A stretch of DNA of 64,000 bases from Pinus tabuliformis (Eukaryota; Streptophyta; Pinopsida; Pinales; Pinaceae): assembly GCA_031772625.1 (NCBI GenBank), contig CM062814.1, forward strand, positions 826,716,757 through 826,780,756. The letters run 5' to 3'. Shown one piece after another: positions 45,423 through 58,456 of this stretch. Every line of letters starts with the position of its first letter. Position 1 is the stretch's first letter. Made by a program: the position numbers and the translations under genes. The notes beneath the pieces are model-generated. The model worked only from the letters and a program-made list of their open reading frames with translations, was not told where the DNA came from and did no database searches.

Positions 45423-48400
45423 ATGGCTTCTTCTATAAAATCAGAGGACAAGTTAGATGGAGCTTCAAATTCCAGAGCTTGGAAAATTACGATTGATCTT
45501 ATTCTTGGAAAGAACAAAGTTTTGGGCATAGTGACAGGCAAGGTTGTAGAACAAACAGATAATGCAAAAATGGAGAAGTTCAAGGAGGATGACATCACTG
45601 CCATGAGTATTATTGTGGATTCAATTAGAGATCATTTGATCCCCTATATTGCAAAGCTTGATACTTTCAAGAAGATGTATGATGCCCTAATCGAGCTATA
45701 TAATGTCAACAACTTTGGTCAATTCATGAGTTTGAAGAATGAGCTTCGTGATGTAAAGATGACGAATGATGACATCGTGGCCTCATATTTAGTAAGGATT
45801 TCACAAATAAGAGAAGGAACTTGTGACTACAACACTAAATGGTCTACCTAGACCATGGGATGCATTTGCAGCAGATATAAGTAGCAGGAAGGAAGTTCCC
45901 TCGCTTGAAGAACTATGGAGCTCTTATGCTCAAGAGGAATCAAGGCTTATATCAAGAGATAGAAAGGAAGAATACTCTCAATCATTTGCAACTCATTTCA
46001 AAAGGAAGAATGGAGTAAAGAAGTTTGATTTCCATAATCTAAAACCAAAAGGAAGGCATGCTCCTCAAGGAAAGAAAGATTTGTCAAAGATTCAATGCTA
46101 TTGTTGTCACAGATATGGTCACTATATGAACAATTGTCCTGAAGGAGAGAATGATAGAAAGAGGAAAGGAAAACAAAATGCTTTCATAGTAGATGTTGAT
46201 GAACATCCAACGAAATCTAAAGGAGACAAATATCTCTTATACTTTTCAGCTCTAACAGGTTTTATTGCAAATGATGATGAGATGTGGCTGGTAGATAGTG
46301 GTGCTTCAAGACATATGACGAGAGATCGTGGAAATCTCACTAGCATGATGGAAAGAAGATTATCTCAAAGAGTAAAGCTTGGTGACGATCATAGCTATGC
46401 AGTCAAAGGAGTTGGAAAGGCATCCATTAAGTTGGAATCTGGTATCAATGTTCATATCAACAATGTTCTATATGTGCCAGGTTTGAGAAAGAATTTAGTC
46501 TCTATTTCATATTTGGAAGGTAAAGGAGTTAGAGTAGCTTTTGTTGATGGCAAAGTACTTGTATGCCCCAAGGGCTCTAGTATAGATGATGCTAGAGTTA
46601 TTGGAATTCCTAATGGGAGATTGTATAGACTTTTGGGTTAACTAACTCAAGCCTTGGTACATGATGAAATCAACCCCTATGAATTATGGCAAAGGAGATA
46701 TGGTCACCTTCATTATAAAGCATTGCGTGCTTTGAAACAAATAGTTTGAGTACTTGAAATGCAGATTGAACATGAAGGTGTATGTGAAGGTTGTGCACTT
46801 GGAACGAACATCAGGAAGCCATTTCCAAGCAGTGATAATAGATCCAAAGAAATCTTGGATCTGATTCCTTTTGATGTACGTGGTCCGATGCCCACGAGAT
46901 CACTTAGAGGTTCATTATACTATGTAACGTTTATTGATGTCTTCTCTTGTATGATGTGGATATATCTATTGAAGACCAAGGATGAGGTCTTCACCAAGTT
47001 TCAAGAGTTCAAGGCTGAAATAGAAAACTTGATAGGTAAGAAGATCAAGATTCTGAGATCTAACAGTGGAGGAGAATACACTTCAAAAGAACTTGTTGCA
47101 TTCTGTAAAGACGTTGGGATTAAGAGGGAGTTGATTGTTCCCTATAATCCGCAACAAAATGGAGTGGTATAAAGAAAGAACAGGTCCATTGAAGAATCTG
47201 TCAAGGCTATGATGCGTGATAAAAAATTGGCTATGTTCTTATGGGGAGAAGCATCCTTAACAACTATATACATTCAAAATAAAAGTCCTCATCGAATTTG
47301 GGAAGATATGATTCTTGAAGAAGCGTCATTGGACAAAAGCCAAAGGTTGGGCACTTGAGAATATCTGGCTCCCAAATTTACATCCATGCCCCCAAGGACA
47401 AGAGGAAGAAGCTAGAACCTTCATGAAAGAAAGGACTATTTGTTGGTTACACCAAACCATCAAAGGCTTATAGAGTATACATTCTTGAGCAATGATGAGT
47501 TAAGGTCAGTCAACACGTTACCTTTGATGAGATGATTGCATATTGGAAGTGCAAGGAAGTTTCCATGGATTTCAATGATGAAGTAAAGCATGAGGCTTCT
47601 AAATAGGAATGTTTGAGTTCTATAAAGTATGCAAAAGAGCCAGAAGGGCCCTGTGAACTGGTAGTACTAATTGTTGTTCCTAAGATCAGAAAGAGACCAA
47701 CATGGCTTAGATCTACTTTGGAAGAAGCAGAAAGACATGTAGCTTCACACGCCACATCCAGAGAAAATTAGAGACCTAAAAGGTTCTCTAGTCTTATGAC
47801 TAACCCTATTGATGTAGAACCTTCCACTTATAAAAAAGCAACTAGTTAGCAAGTGTGGAAGGAGGCAATGAATGAAGAGTAGCAATCCATCATGAAGAAT
47901 GATGTCTAGGAGATTGTGTCGAGACTTGAAGAGAAGTTAGTGGTGACTTCCAAATGGATATACAAGATCAAGCATGCTGCAGATGGGAGTGTTGACAAAT
48001 ACAAAGCGTGATTTGTGGCTAGAGGGTTCTCCCAAAAGGAGGGAGAAGACTGTGATGATACTTTTGCTCCAGTTGCTAGCTACACCTCTATTAGATCTAT
48101 ATTATTTCTCTCGCTACTTTGTTGGGTTGGTTTTTACATCAAATGGATGTAAATACTGTTTTCCTCAATGTTGTGATGGAAGAAGAGGTGTATATAGAGT
48201 AGCCTCAAGGTTTTGAGGTGCATGGAAAGGAGTCGCATGTTTGTAGGTTGAAGAAGGCCTTGTATGGGCTCAAGCAAGCTCCAAGAGCTTGGTATGCTTG
48301 AATTGATTGCTACTTGATGGGACTTGGATTTTCCAAGAGCAATGTTGATCCAAACCTCTATTTCAAGATTGTGAAGATTGAACTTGTGATTTTATTACTA

Positions 48401-48540
48401 TATGTTGATGACTTGTTTCTGACAGTTGTTGAGTCTCCCATTATTCAGTGTAAGAAGCAGTTGGCTTCTCAGTTTGACATGAAAGATCTTGGCTTGATGT
48501 ATTATTATTTCAGACTAGAAGTATGGCAGAAACTTGGCGA
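45423..48540 (+). pseudogene. Copia A gag, protease, integrase and RT remnants
   Basis: Fossil coding region. Gag begins at 45423 (MASSIKSEDKLDGASN, then AWKITIDLILGK). The UBN2-like part and a CCHC knuckle (CYCCHRYGHYMNNC, about 46097-46140) follow. Then come protease WLVDSGASRHMTRDRG (about 46290), a pre-integrase block (RYGHLHY, about 46695), integrase (FIDVFSCMMWIYLLKTKDE and LRSNSGGEYTSKEL, 46930-47110; NPQQNGVV) and reverse transcriptase (FVARGFSQKEGEDC-type block near 48010; LLLYVDDLFLT, about 48390). The lineage is Ty1/copia. Several breaks. Confidence 0.85.
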
Positions 48541-48545
48541 AGTGT

Positions 48546-50757
48546 TGTTGGTCAAAGTTGTCATTGATGTCAATATGGCATTGTTGGAGATGGCAAATAT
48601 TCCTGTGATACATGAATAACCCTAACCTCAAGCAAACCTTGAGAAAACCCTAATTACTTGGAAGCCCTAATCTAGCATTCGTTAAATGATAAAACCCTAG
48701 TTCTTAGCCTAATAAACCCTAACCCTTACCCTTGTCCAAAAGCACTAGTTCTATCCTAATCCATGTCTTCGTTCATTAATTATGAAACCCTAATTCCTAA
48801 ATTCCATATTTCATAAAATCCTTACAATACATTATTAAAAAATAAACACTACCATACACTATTAAAAAATATAAAAAAAACTTTATGATAAAATCTTTAT
48901 AATGCTACCTCCACGGCATGGATACTTTTGCCAATTAATAAAGGGACGCTACATAACTAAATAATTCCAAAACGGTGATCAAGTAATTACATGCCAAGTC
49001 GGCTCTTCCATTAAGTCGACTTCCTTATATGCCAACTGTCACATACCTTTAATCATTGGTGTAAATGGTATATATACATGGCAATACCATCGCTGAAATA
49101 AAATTCAAAAGAGAACATCCGGAAAAGCACATGCGTTGAACATTAACCCTTAGATCAATACAAGCGGGATACATCGCAGGCTAAAGGATGGAATTCACAA
49201 TTCATGCATTGAAAAGATTAAAAGAAAAACAACTTGAAGAATCTCAGACCTGTAAAAGAAATACTTGAATTTGTGACACGGTTGTAGAAGTTTCAGAGAA
49301 ATTCGAAATTATAGAAGAGCATATTTTCTAGATGTTTTCGACCTGTGTTGTTTAGCGGACCTGTAGAGCTACCCTGTTGCAAACTTTGAAAGACCACTTG
49401 ACTACCTTGTAAATGACATCAAAATTTGGACCTGTAGCATCTACCTGTAACATCTATTGAGTTTCAGAACTATACTTAGGACCTATAGCAACTCTCAAAT
49501 CTGTGATTGAGCTCTTGGATCTGAGATAGGCTTATGCAGAGATTTTCAGACTTGTTCTTAACATATGTGCAAATATTTTGAAGGATTGGATTTGTGGACA
49601 TGTGCATAGATTTTCAGTGGCATAATCTTTGATAGAGATCTAAAACCTGGACTCATGACATTTGAACTTGTGACTGTTTCAACCTATGTACAGACTTTGA
49701 GTTCAGATCTGTGCCATAAACTGAGCCATTCATTTGTGGCATTCAAACCTGTTGCATAGTAGTTCAGATTTGTGAAAAAACCATACTTATGTTGTGAAGT
49801 TTTACCTTGCAAATTGATCATAATTCTTTGGAAACTGTGCATCCTTTGAGGCAGATTATTGGACCGTTTTGAAGTTGTTTGTAACCCTCTCTTCAGGCCT
49901 ACCTTAATAGCAGACCTTGGGTTTGAACTAGTTTGAAGTACTCTTGAAGGAGGGTTGATTTTGAAGATCCTTTTGGAGCAGGCATAGAGCAACCTTTGAG
50001 GACAGGCTAGATAATTGAAGAATTGGAGAACTTTGTGACGCACCATATTGAAGATTTATGGAGATCATTGAAGACCATGATGCATTGAAGCCATCATGAG
50101 GTGACCTTGGAGAATTTTATTTAGGTGACATGAAGAGCAGTGGTGACAACTTCTAAGAAGACAAAGTTGCCATTGATGAGCTAAGAGCCTTGGAGATCGT
50201 TTGAGGGCAGTGCTGAAGGTGAAGATATTGTCAGGACTCGTTGCAGAAGAGATTGGGAGCTGTAAAGAATCTTTAAACTTATCTTGACGAATTGAAGTTG
50301 TGGGTTGGAGCCGTAGAGGATAGGAGTCCTCAAGAAGACCAGGTTGGAGCCCTAGAGGATAGGAGTCCTCAAGAAGACCAGGTTGGAGCCTGTACCAGAG
50401 ATAGGGTTGGAGCCCTAGAGGTTGGTGCCTCAAAGTGACAAGGTTGGAGCCTTGGGAAGATAGGGTTGGAGCTCTAGAGGTTGAAGCCTTGTGAAGTCCA
50501 AGTCGATGCTTGGCAAAGTACAAGTTGGAGCTTAGGAGATTGAAGATTGGTGTCTTTATCTAGGGTTGGAGCCCTAAACTATTATTGTACTTGATTCATT
50601 GTAAACAAGAGGATTTAAGTCCTCATTATATCTGATTAATAAAAAATCCTTTATTCTATATTGTTCATTTTGTGTTCTAAATGTAAGTGATCTTAACTGG
50701 TAAAAATAACAATTGAAAAAGAAACACTGATTCACCCCCCTCTCAGTATTTCCATCA
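48546..50757 (+). repeat. 5' LTR of the gag-only element
   Basis: About 2.2 kb, TGTTGGTCAAAG to TATTTCCATCA. It includes AAACCCTAA-type words near the start and a short GGTTGGAGCC/AGAGGATAGGAGTCCTC repeat cluster near 50290-50570. Confidence 0.82.
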
Positions 50758-50805
50758 ATTGGTATCAAAGCCAGTACCTTCACTCAAAGCCTAACAACTT
50801 AAAGG

Positions 50806-51841
50806 TTGATCCTTAGAACACAAATGGAAAAGCCATGGAAGAAAGCCTCCAATCCTTCTAAAGATGTCTCTTCCTCGTCCGTGAAAACTAAAGACAATCA
50901 AATTGGGAAAGTTCCATTGTTCAATGGAAACTTTGATATATGGAAGGTGAGAATGAGGAATTTCCTAATGGATCAAGGTGTTGAAGTCTGGGAATCAGTG
51001 ATTACTGAAATCGCGATGGAAGAAGAATCCAAGGAATATAATGCAAGAGCGATGAATGCAATCTTGAGTGGGCTACCGATCCTATAAAGGCCAAAATGGA
51101 GAAATGTTCTTTTGCAAAAGGTATGTGGGACAAACTTCAAGATCTTCACTCAAAAGGAGCATTGACCATGACTGTTAGTCAAGAAGATGATGAAAAATAA
51201 GAAGTAAAACTAGAACCCATTAAGGAAGTTGAAAACAAGAGTGAAGACATCAAGGCCAAGAAAGACCTAGAAGATTAAGAAAAAAGAAAGACCTCCAAGG
51301 AGATCTCATGGCAAAACTTGTAGCTCCCCTAGAAGAGATAAGCAGTTTGAAAAAAGAAAATGAGGAGCTCAAGAAGCAATCACAAGATGGTGACCATAAC
51401 CTTGACAAGACAAGAAAGGAAGTTGACCTATTCAAGCTTCAAGTACAAGAAAGAGATAAGGAGCTCACCAAGCTTAAGGAGGAATTTCATCAAAACAAGA
51501 AAAGGCATCATGAAGAAGTCATATCCATGACAAATCAATTGGATAAAGCAAAGAAAAAGGAAGACACTTTGTCAAGCCATCTTGAACAAAGACACAAGGA
51601 CTTGAACAAACTTGAAGCAAAAATTGGTCAATACAAGGAAGAGGTCTCCTCCCTTAAATCTCAACTAGAAGAAGCAAAGAAACAAGCACAAGGAGCTGAA
51701 AAGGTGATGGAAGCTTTGGCACTCCTAGAAGGACAAGTCGATGAAGCAGAAAAGGAAAGAAATGCCATGACATGCCAACTTGAAGAAAAAGGTCTTCAAA
51801 TTAAAATCAGATATCACCTCTCTCAAGGCCAAAACATGTGA
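50806..51841 (+). pseudogene. Gag and coiled-coil frames of the gag-only element
   Basis: 50806-51087 reads as the start of a copia gag (GKVPLFNGNFDIWKVRMRNFLM, with the usual W-x-x-R-M spacing). 51308-51841 is an almost uninterrupted heptad coiled coil of about 170 residues (LKKENEELKKQ, DKELTKLKEEF, SLKSQLEEAKKQ). Long coiled coils occur in gag of some copia lineages such as SIRE. Fossil. Confidence 0.65.
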
Positions 51842-52209
51842 AGCTTCAAGGATAAAGGCAAGAAATGGAGATCAATCTAGCAAAGAAGGATGAAGAATGC
51901 AAGATGATGAAATAAGAAATTGATCTCCTAAAGAAAGAAGTTGATCATTTGAACAAATGTCTAAAAACCTCTCAAACCCTAGATGACATCCTAAGTCATC
52001 AAAGATCTCCTCTTGATAAATCAGGTCTTGGTTATGCAAGTGAACCCCCAAACAAAAATGTTGCAAACCCTAATGCTTCAAACATCAAGGATATGGAGAA
52101 ACTTGGAAGAAATATTGATGCCCCCAGTTCCAGCAAAGGCAAGGAGAAGAGTCGAGATGACATTGCAAGAAACCCTACTCCAAGAAGATATGTAGATTGT
52201 GAAAATTTC

Positions 52210-53270
52210 TGAATCTACACATCAAAAATCCTACTGCAATGACTAGTTTATCATCTCCTACTTGTTTTTACATTCAAAAAGTTATTTAATTATTTAAACA
52301 ACGATGAAAACGCTATTGCGGACTACACATACATATAGATCATGAACTGAAAATAGAACGAGACAAATACACAAGGGACACCATTATTTTTGGATAAATG
52401 TCCTCGGAAAAACCCAAGGCGGGAAAACTGGTGTAGCAACTCTGAGGGTTTTATTATTAAGTAGTAGTTCTGAATACACTAGATGCCCTCTCAGCAATCC
52501 AGTTACAAAGATAAATATATACTGGCAAAAACCTAAGTGAGATTACCTCACTTTACCCGGAAAAATCTCTCCATTTCGACGAATGGACTGACTGTCCTTG
52601 GCTACAACTGCACTGCCTATGTGGGCCTACGTGGAGCACATTGGGACTCTACGTCAGCACTATGTTGCCTCCTCTGCCTCCTGAAGCTCTGACGTCAGCC
52701 TTTCTCGCTGATTCTGCTGCTCGCGAAGCTGAATTCGGATTTTTGATGGAGGGTGGCTCTTCCCTTTCGCTAGAAATGCGTGGGCCCTTCCTGGCCTAGC
52801 GTCAGCCTCCCTGGGTCTGCGGTGCCTCCTCTGGCGTCTCTCTACCTCTCTCTGCCGTGTATTCGAGGTCTTGGAGAAGATCCTTCAACCTCAACTATCC
52901 CTGCCCTTTTGCTGCAACAGATCACTTGTTCAATTTTCTTAGCAACCCCCGCCCTAGAAAAATTGAACTCTTTGATCTCTCAAGTGTATCTCCAACTAAC
53001 CCTCAAGCTTCCTCTTATACTTTTCCTGTTGATGAAGCAACGACCGAAATTAAGTCCCCAATCAACGGCTAAGATTAAAATAGACTTGATCCTCGTCAGT
53101 TAGAAGTTTCTCACCCATATTCTTATTAATACCCATTAATATTTTTATTTTTCTAAGTTTAGACTTAGGAACCCATTAAAAATACTAATTATTTTAATAA
53201 CTCCTCATTCGGGTGGAATTTCTCCAAATGATTTATGGGTTTTGGAGATCTCATGTGTTCTAGCCCCTCC
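52210..53270 (-). repeat. Solo LTR-like insertion within the gag-only element
   Basis: Read on the minus strand, this has copia LTR features: a CTTAATAATAAAACCCTC region (polyadenylation-like), then TTTTCCCGCC, GGGTTTTTCCGAGGACATTT and an end TAGATTCA at 52210. AAAATTT occurs at both margins (52202-52208, 53273-53279). The exact 5' boundary is uncertain. No internal region accompanies it. Confidence 0.5.
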
Positions 53271-53459
53271 ACAAAATTTTAGAGCTAGAGCACATCCGAT
53301 GCTACCCAAAATCAGCATGGTGTCAAGAATGCAAGAGGCAATAAATTTGATCAAAGGATCCCAAGACAGAAATTTGGAAGTACATCAAGGCAATCTCCAT
53401 CCTCCAGTTACCAAAGCATATTTTTTGGTTATTGCTATTCTTGTACAAATTTTGGGCAC

Positions 53460-53729
53460 ATGGCAAAGGATTGTAGGGCATACTACAAGGACAAATATTA
53501 TGGTCCCCATCAGCTCCCTAGAAGAAATTTTGCAAGAAGAAGTCATGATTCCTCATTCATGAACAAGATAGAGTGCTTCAAATGCCATAACATTGGACAT
53601 ATGGCTCATAATTTTAACTTGACTTGGGTCCCTAAACAAGCTAAAACCATGACTACCAAGCCAAAAAAGAAAGTTACACAAGTATGGAGAAGGAAGCAAA
53701 TTGGATCCGAAAGTCTCTTGAACACTTAA
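53460..53729 (+). pseudogene. Zinc-knuckle part of gag in the gag-only element
   Basis: The frame contains the CCHC-type block IECFKCHNIGHMAHNF, preceded by material resembling a second knuckle. Short, and disconnected from the other gag pieces by the solo LTR. Fossil. Confidence 0.6.
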
Positions 53730-54280
53730 GCCAACAACACATGTTGATTTGATGAAGACATCTTTGGCAGATATGATATTCCAAGTTTTTGATGATGAGA
53801 CTCTGCCAAAAAGGAGACCACACATACAATTAGGGGGAGCTTGTGATTCTTAAATATTCTTGTAGAAGCTATCCGAGAAGAGCCCTATGAAACCCTTGAT
53901 GAGTCATACATGGACAATCTTGATAGATCATCTCTCAGGAGTAACTCCATTGAAGAAAATCATGAAATTGTGAAGATGTCTTCCACTTGATCACAAGGCA
54001 ACAATCTTTCTTGTCTAAAGCAAAAAGAAGAGCTAGAGGAGTTTATGCAAGCAGGGGGAGTCGGTTGATCATCTACCTCATCCATTTCCATGAAGGCATG
54101 CAAGGCTTAGGGGGAGCAAGTTCATCGAAGCAAGAGCACCATGATAGCGGGAGCAACATATCTATGAAGAACTAACATTGATGAAAAAATACGATGAAGA
54201 GAAGCAACTTGATAGGGGGAGTTTTTGGGAGGAATTGTTGGAAGGGCAAGAATATAGTCATCAATGACAAAGGGGGAGAC
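53730..54280 (+). other. Non-coding 3' part of the gag-only element
   Basis: No enzyme domain. It has repeated GGGGGAG words (near 53831, 54052, 54110, 54216, 54270), ending in the polypurine tract. Confidence 0.55.
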
Positions 54281-56435
54281 TGTTGGTCAAAGTTGTCATT
54301 GATGTCAATATGGCATTGTTGGAGATGGCAAATATTCATGTGATACATGAATAAACCTAACCTCATGAAAACCTTGAGAAAACCCTAATTACTTGGAAGC
54401 CCTAATCTAGCATTCATTAAATGAATAAACCCTAGTTCTTAGCCTAATAAACCCTAACCCTTACCCTTGTCCAAAAACACTAGTTCTATCCTAATCCATG
54501 TCCTCGTTCATTAATTATGAAACCCTAATTCCTAAATTCCATATTTCATAAAATCCCTTAATCCTAACCATACACTACAATACATTATTAAAAAATAAAC
54601 ACTACCATACATTATTAAAAAATATAATTTTTTTTATGATAAAATCTTTATAATGCTACCTCCACGGCATGGATACTTTTGCCAATTAAAAAAGGGACGC
54701 TACATAACTAAATAATTCCAAAGCAGTGATAAACTAATTACATGCCAAGTTGGCTTTTCTATTAAGTCGGCTTCCTTATATGCCAACTGTCACATACCTT
54801 TAATTGTTGGTGTAAATGTTATATATACATGGCTATACCATCGCTGAAATAAAATCTGAAAAAGAACATCTGGAAAATTACATATGTTGAACATTAACCC
54901 TCAGATCAATACAAGTGGGATACATCACAGGGTAAAGGATGGAATTCACAATTCGTGGATTGAAAAGATTAAAAGAAAAACGACTTGAAGAATGTCAGAC
55001 CTGTAAAAAAAATACTTGAATTCGTGACACGGGTGCAGAAGTTTCAGAGAAATTCGAAATTATAGAGGAGCATATTTTCCAGACATTTTCAACTAGTGGT
55101 GTTTAGCGGACCTGTAGAGCTATCCTGTTGCAGACTTTGAAAGACCACTCGACTCCCTTATAAATGACATCAAAATTTGGACCTGTAGCATCTACCTGTA
55201 ACATCTATTGATTTTCAGACCTATACTTAGGACCTGTAGCAGCTCTCAATTTTGTGATTGAGCTCTTGGATCTGAGACAGGCTTATGCAAAGATTTTCGG
55301 ACCTGTTCTTAACATATGTGCAGATGTTTTGAAGGATTGGATTTGTGAACATGTGCATAGATTTTCAGTGGCATAATCTTTGACAGAGATCTCAAACCTG
55401 GACTTATGACATTTGAACTTGTGACTTTTGCAACCTATGTACAGACTTTGAGTTCAGATCTGTGGCATAAACTGAGCCATTCATTTGTGGCATAGTAGTT
55501 CAGATTTGTGAAAAAACCATACTTATGTCATGAAGTTTTACCTTGCAAATTGATCATAATTCTTTGGAAACTGTGCATCCTTTGAGGCAGATTATTGGAC
55601 CGTTTTGAAGTTGTTTGTAACCCTCTCTTCAGGCCTACCTTAATAGCAGACTTTTGGTTTGAACTAGTTTGAAGTACTCTTGAAGGAGGGTTGATTTTGA
55701 AGATATTTTTGGAGCAGGCTTAGAGCAGCCTTTGAGGACAGGCTAGATAATTGAAGCATTGGAGAACTTTGTGAAGCAGCATATTGAAGATTTGTGGAGA
55801 TCATTGAATACCATGATGCATTGAAGCCATCATGAGGTGACCTTGGAGAATTTTATTTGGGTGACATGAAGAGCAGTGGTGACAATTTCTAAGAAGGCAA
55901 AGTTGTCATTGATGAGCTAAGAGCCTTGGAGATCATTTGAGGGCAGTGTTGAAGGTGAAGATATTGTCAAGACTTGTTGCAGAAGAGATTGGGAGCCGTA
56001 AAGAATCATTAAACCTATCTTGAAAAATTGAAGCTGTGGGTTGGAGCCCTAGAGGATAGGAGTCTTCAAGAAGACCAGGTTGGAGCCTGTACCAGAGATA
56101 TGGTTGGAGCCCTAGAAGTTGGTGCCTCAAAGTGACAAGGTTGGAGCCTTGGGAAGATAGGGTTGGAGCCACGTGAAGTCCAAGTTGGTGCTTGGAAAAG
56201 TATAGGTTGGACCCTGGGAGATTGAAGATTGGTGTCTTCATCTAGGGTTGGAGCCCTAAACTATTATTGTACTTGTTTCATTGTAAAGAAGAGGATTTAA
56301 GTCCTCATTATATCTGATTAATAAAATCCTTATTCTATATTGTTCATTTTGTGTTCTAAATGTAAGTGATCTTAACTGGTAAAAATAACAATTGAAAAGA
56401 AACACTGATTCACCCCACTCTCAGTATTTCCAACA
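54281..56435 (+). repeat. 3' LTR of the gag-only element
   Basis: About 2.16 kb, collinear with 48546-50757 and ending TATTTCCAACA. Confidence 0.82.
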
Positions 56436-56440
56436 AGTCT

Positions 56441-57719
56441 TCCTTGGTCAAGGAAAGTATTGAGATCCTTTAGAGATTTGGCATGTTGGAATGTATAGCC
56501 ATGCCAACTCCCATGGTGACTAATTTGAAGAGTTGAGAGGCTCAGAGTCCAACTTGATTGATCCATCCATGTACCAATGGTTGATTGGTTTATTGATTTA
56601 TTTGGTTAATACCAGACAGAATCCTTTCTTTGCAGTAAACACATTGAGCCAATTCCATGTGGAACTGAGACATGAGCATTAGATTGCAACAAAGCACATA
56701 TTGAGACATCTATGTGTTATTGTGAACTATGGTTTGAGATATGTCTCAAACAGAGATGTACAGCTGCAGGGATATACAGATTCTGATTGGGCAGGGACTC
56801 AGGAGTGCAGATGACAGGAAGAGTACTTTGGGAGTATGTTTTAGTTCTCTGCTATGATATCTTGGATGCGCAAGAAGTAGAAATTTGTCGCACATAGTAG
56901 AAGCAGAGTATATTGTAGCTAGCGAAGCTTGTACCGAAGCAATATGGCTTCATAAGATGCTTGTTGGATTGTTCAACCAGGAGCTGAAACTGACTGTGAT
57001 ACATTGTGACAATCAAATCCGTGTGAAGCTTTCAGAGTATCCCATGTTCCATGACAGGTTGAAGCACATCAAAATCAAGTACCACCACTTTTGTGACATG
57101 GTGCAGAAGAGAGCACTAATGCTTGAGTACATCTCCATTGATGAGTAGATAACTGATATTTTGACAAAGCCGTTGTCCAGAGATAAGTTTGTATACTTCA
57201 GGGACAAGCTTAGGCTTGTGGAGATTGCTCCTCTCATTGAGAGGGAGTGCTGATATGATAACATCATGGACAATTATTCTCCTCGTGTCAAAGATGTTGA
57301 TCTATTGAGGAGAACAATCTTAAAAGCCTAGGATCACTCAGTTGAGTGCGTGGCTTTTAGCATCATGCTCAGTCTCTCCAGTGTGGATGAGGAGCTCATT
57401 TAGCATTAGGCACAGTTGCTCAGATAGAGTGTGGCCTAGGTCAAGAGTACCGACCAGAGTAATGATTACTAGTTGATATTGACAGTATGTTACAGATTCC
57501 AACTAGTTGATGCTAAATGTTGTGCCACGTGTTAGGTATCTACCTGTTGTGGCTAGTAGTTGATGCTAACTGTATGTCAGAGATTCCAACTAGTTGATGC
57601 TGATTTTCTTGATGAATCTGACAAGGTTGATGATTTGTTTTAGCCTTTTCATAGAAAAATTTGTTGACTTGAGAACACCTCTGACAGTCATTATGAATAC
57701 CTCCCTAGTTAAGAGGGAG
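56441..57719 (+). pseudogene. Copia A RNase H remnant and 3' non-coding region
   Basis: The copia A sequence resumes here. RNase H motifs are readable: TDSDWAG-type segment near 56775, EAEYIVASEACTEAIWL (56895-56945), IHCDNQ and MFHDRLKHIKIKYH (57000-57085). From about 57250 it is non-coding, with three AACTAGTTGATGCT words, and ends at a polypurine tract before 57720. Fossil. Confidence 0.8.
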
Positions 57720-58456
57720 TGCTAAATTTTGTAACTATGGTCAGTCTTCATAATGTATATTTAGCCCTTGATGTATTTATATTGATTATCGTAAAGTATA
57801 TTTTAAATGCTAGAGTGAAAAGAAAAATATATTTTGAGTCAAGTTCCATTTGGACTTTTAAAAGAAAAAAACTTGAATTTTTGAAATTGAAATTTTTGGC
57901 TCCAAGTTTGTCAAGTTGGTCTCCCTCCAAGTCAAGTCGGTCCAAGCCGAGTCACATCCATTCAACCCAAATAGAGCACTATATAAAGGCAACTCTAGCT
58001 CTTCCTCAAGGAACCAATTCACATTTCTCTAAAGCAAGTTTCTTTCGGGCATATAAGCGAAGGAAAAGGAGGATGAAAAGAAGGATGAAGTTGATCGCTT
58101 TCTCTCTCTTTTGGCTTGCATGTGTGGAAGTTCTCTGTCTCTCTCCCCCTCTCCAGTTCGCAGATTTTTTAAGCAGTTTTTGTTGTAGGGGGCTGAAATT
58201 CTGGGCAGTTGCAGGGGGGTCGAAATTCTGGCAGTTTATGGGAGGGTTGAAATTCAGCCTAGGGCAGATCAGTAAAGCAAGTTGCCCGATCATATTGGAA
58301 GGCTTGACTTGGAGGGTTTGATTAGGTTTGACCATAGAATTGTTGAAGGTCAGTTTGACCTAGTTGTTGACTAGAGGTCTAGGTGTGTCTCTTGTTGAAC
58401 AAAATAATTTCTCTATTGAAAAAGGTCGTTGGGTTTTTCCCCTTGTGGGGTTTCCC
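57720..58456 (+). repeat. 3' LTR of copia A, cut by an hAT insertion
   Basis: It starts TGCTAAATTTTGTAAC, collinear with the 5' LTR up to GGGGTTTCCC, where CAGTGTTATC begins. Confidence 0.8.

Larger units (their letters stand above)
48546..56435 (+). mobile_element. Gag-only (non-autonomous) copia-type LTR element
   Basis: The LTRs lie at 48546-50757 and 54281-56435. The target duplication is AGTGT/AGTCT (48541-48545, 56436-56440; one mismatch), inside the reverse-transcriptase region of copia A. The primer-binding site begins GGTATCAAAGCC at about 50760. A purine tract (CAAAGGGGGAGAC) precedes 54281. The internal region has gag (50806-51087), a long coiled coil (51308-51841) and a zinc knuckle (about 53565-53615), but no integrase, reverse transcriptase or RNase H. 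It therefore looks non-autonomous. The LTRs have diverged moderately; the element is broken with several breaks. A solo LTR is inserted at about 52210. Confidence 0.82.
42929..58456 (+). mobile_element. Copia element A fossil, host of nested insertions
   Basis: The 5' LTR is 42929-43836, the primer-binding site 43837-43848, the internal region to 57719, and the 3' LTR from 57720 until an hAT end cuts it at 58457 (its remainder must lie past the window). Three insertions expand it: an hAT at 43931-45411, a gag-only copia-type element at 48546-56435, and the hAT/copia stack from 58457. The coding remnants are broken with several breaks. The two LTRs are clearly diverged, so it is the oldest layer of this stack. 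Confidence 0.82.

Noticed and set aside
48620-48740. Interstitial telomere repeat
   Set aside because: The AAACCCTA words are scattered, not in tandem, and recur at the same place in both LTRs.
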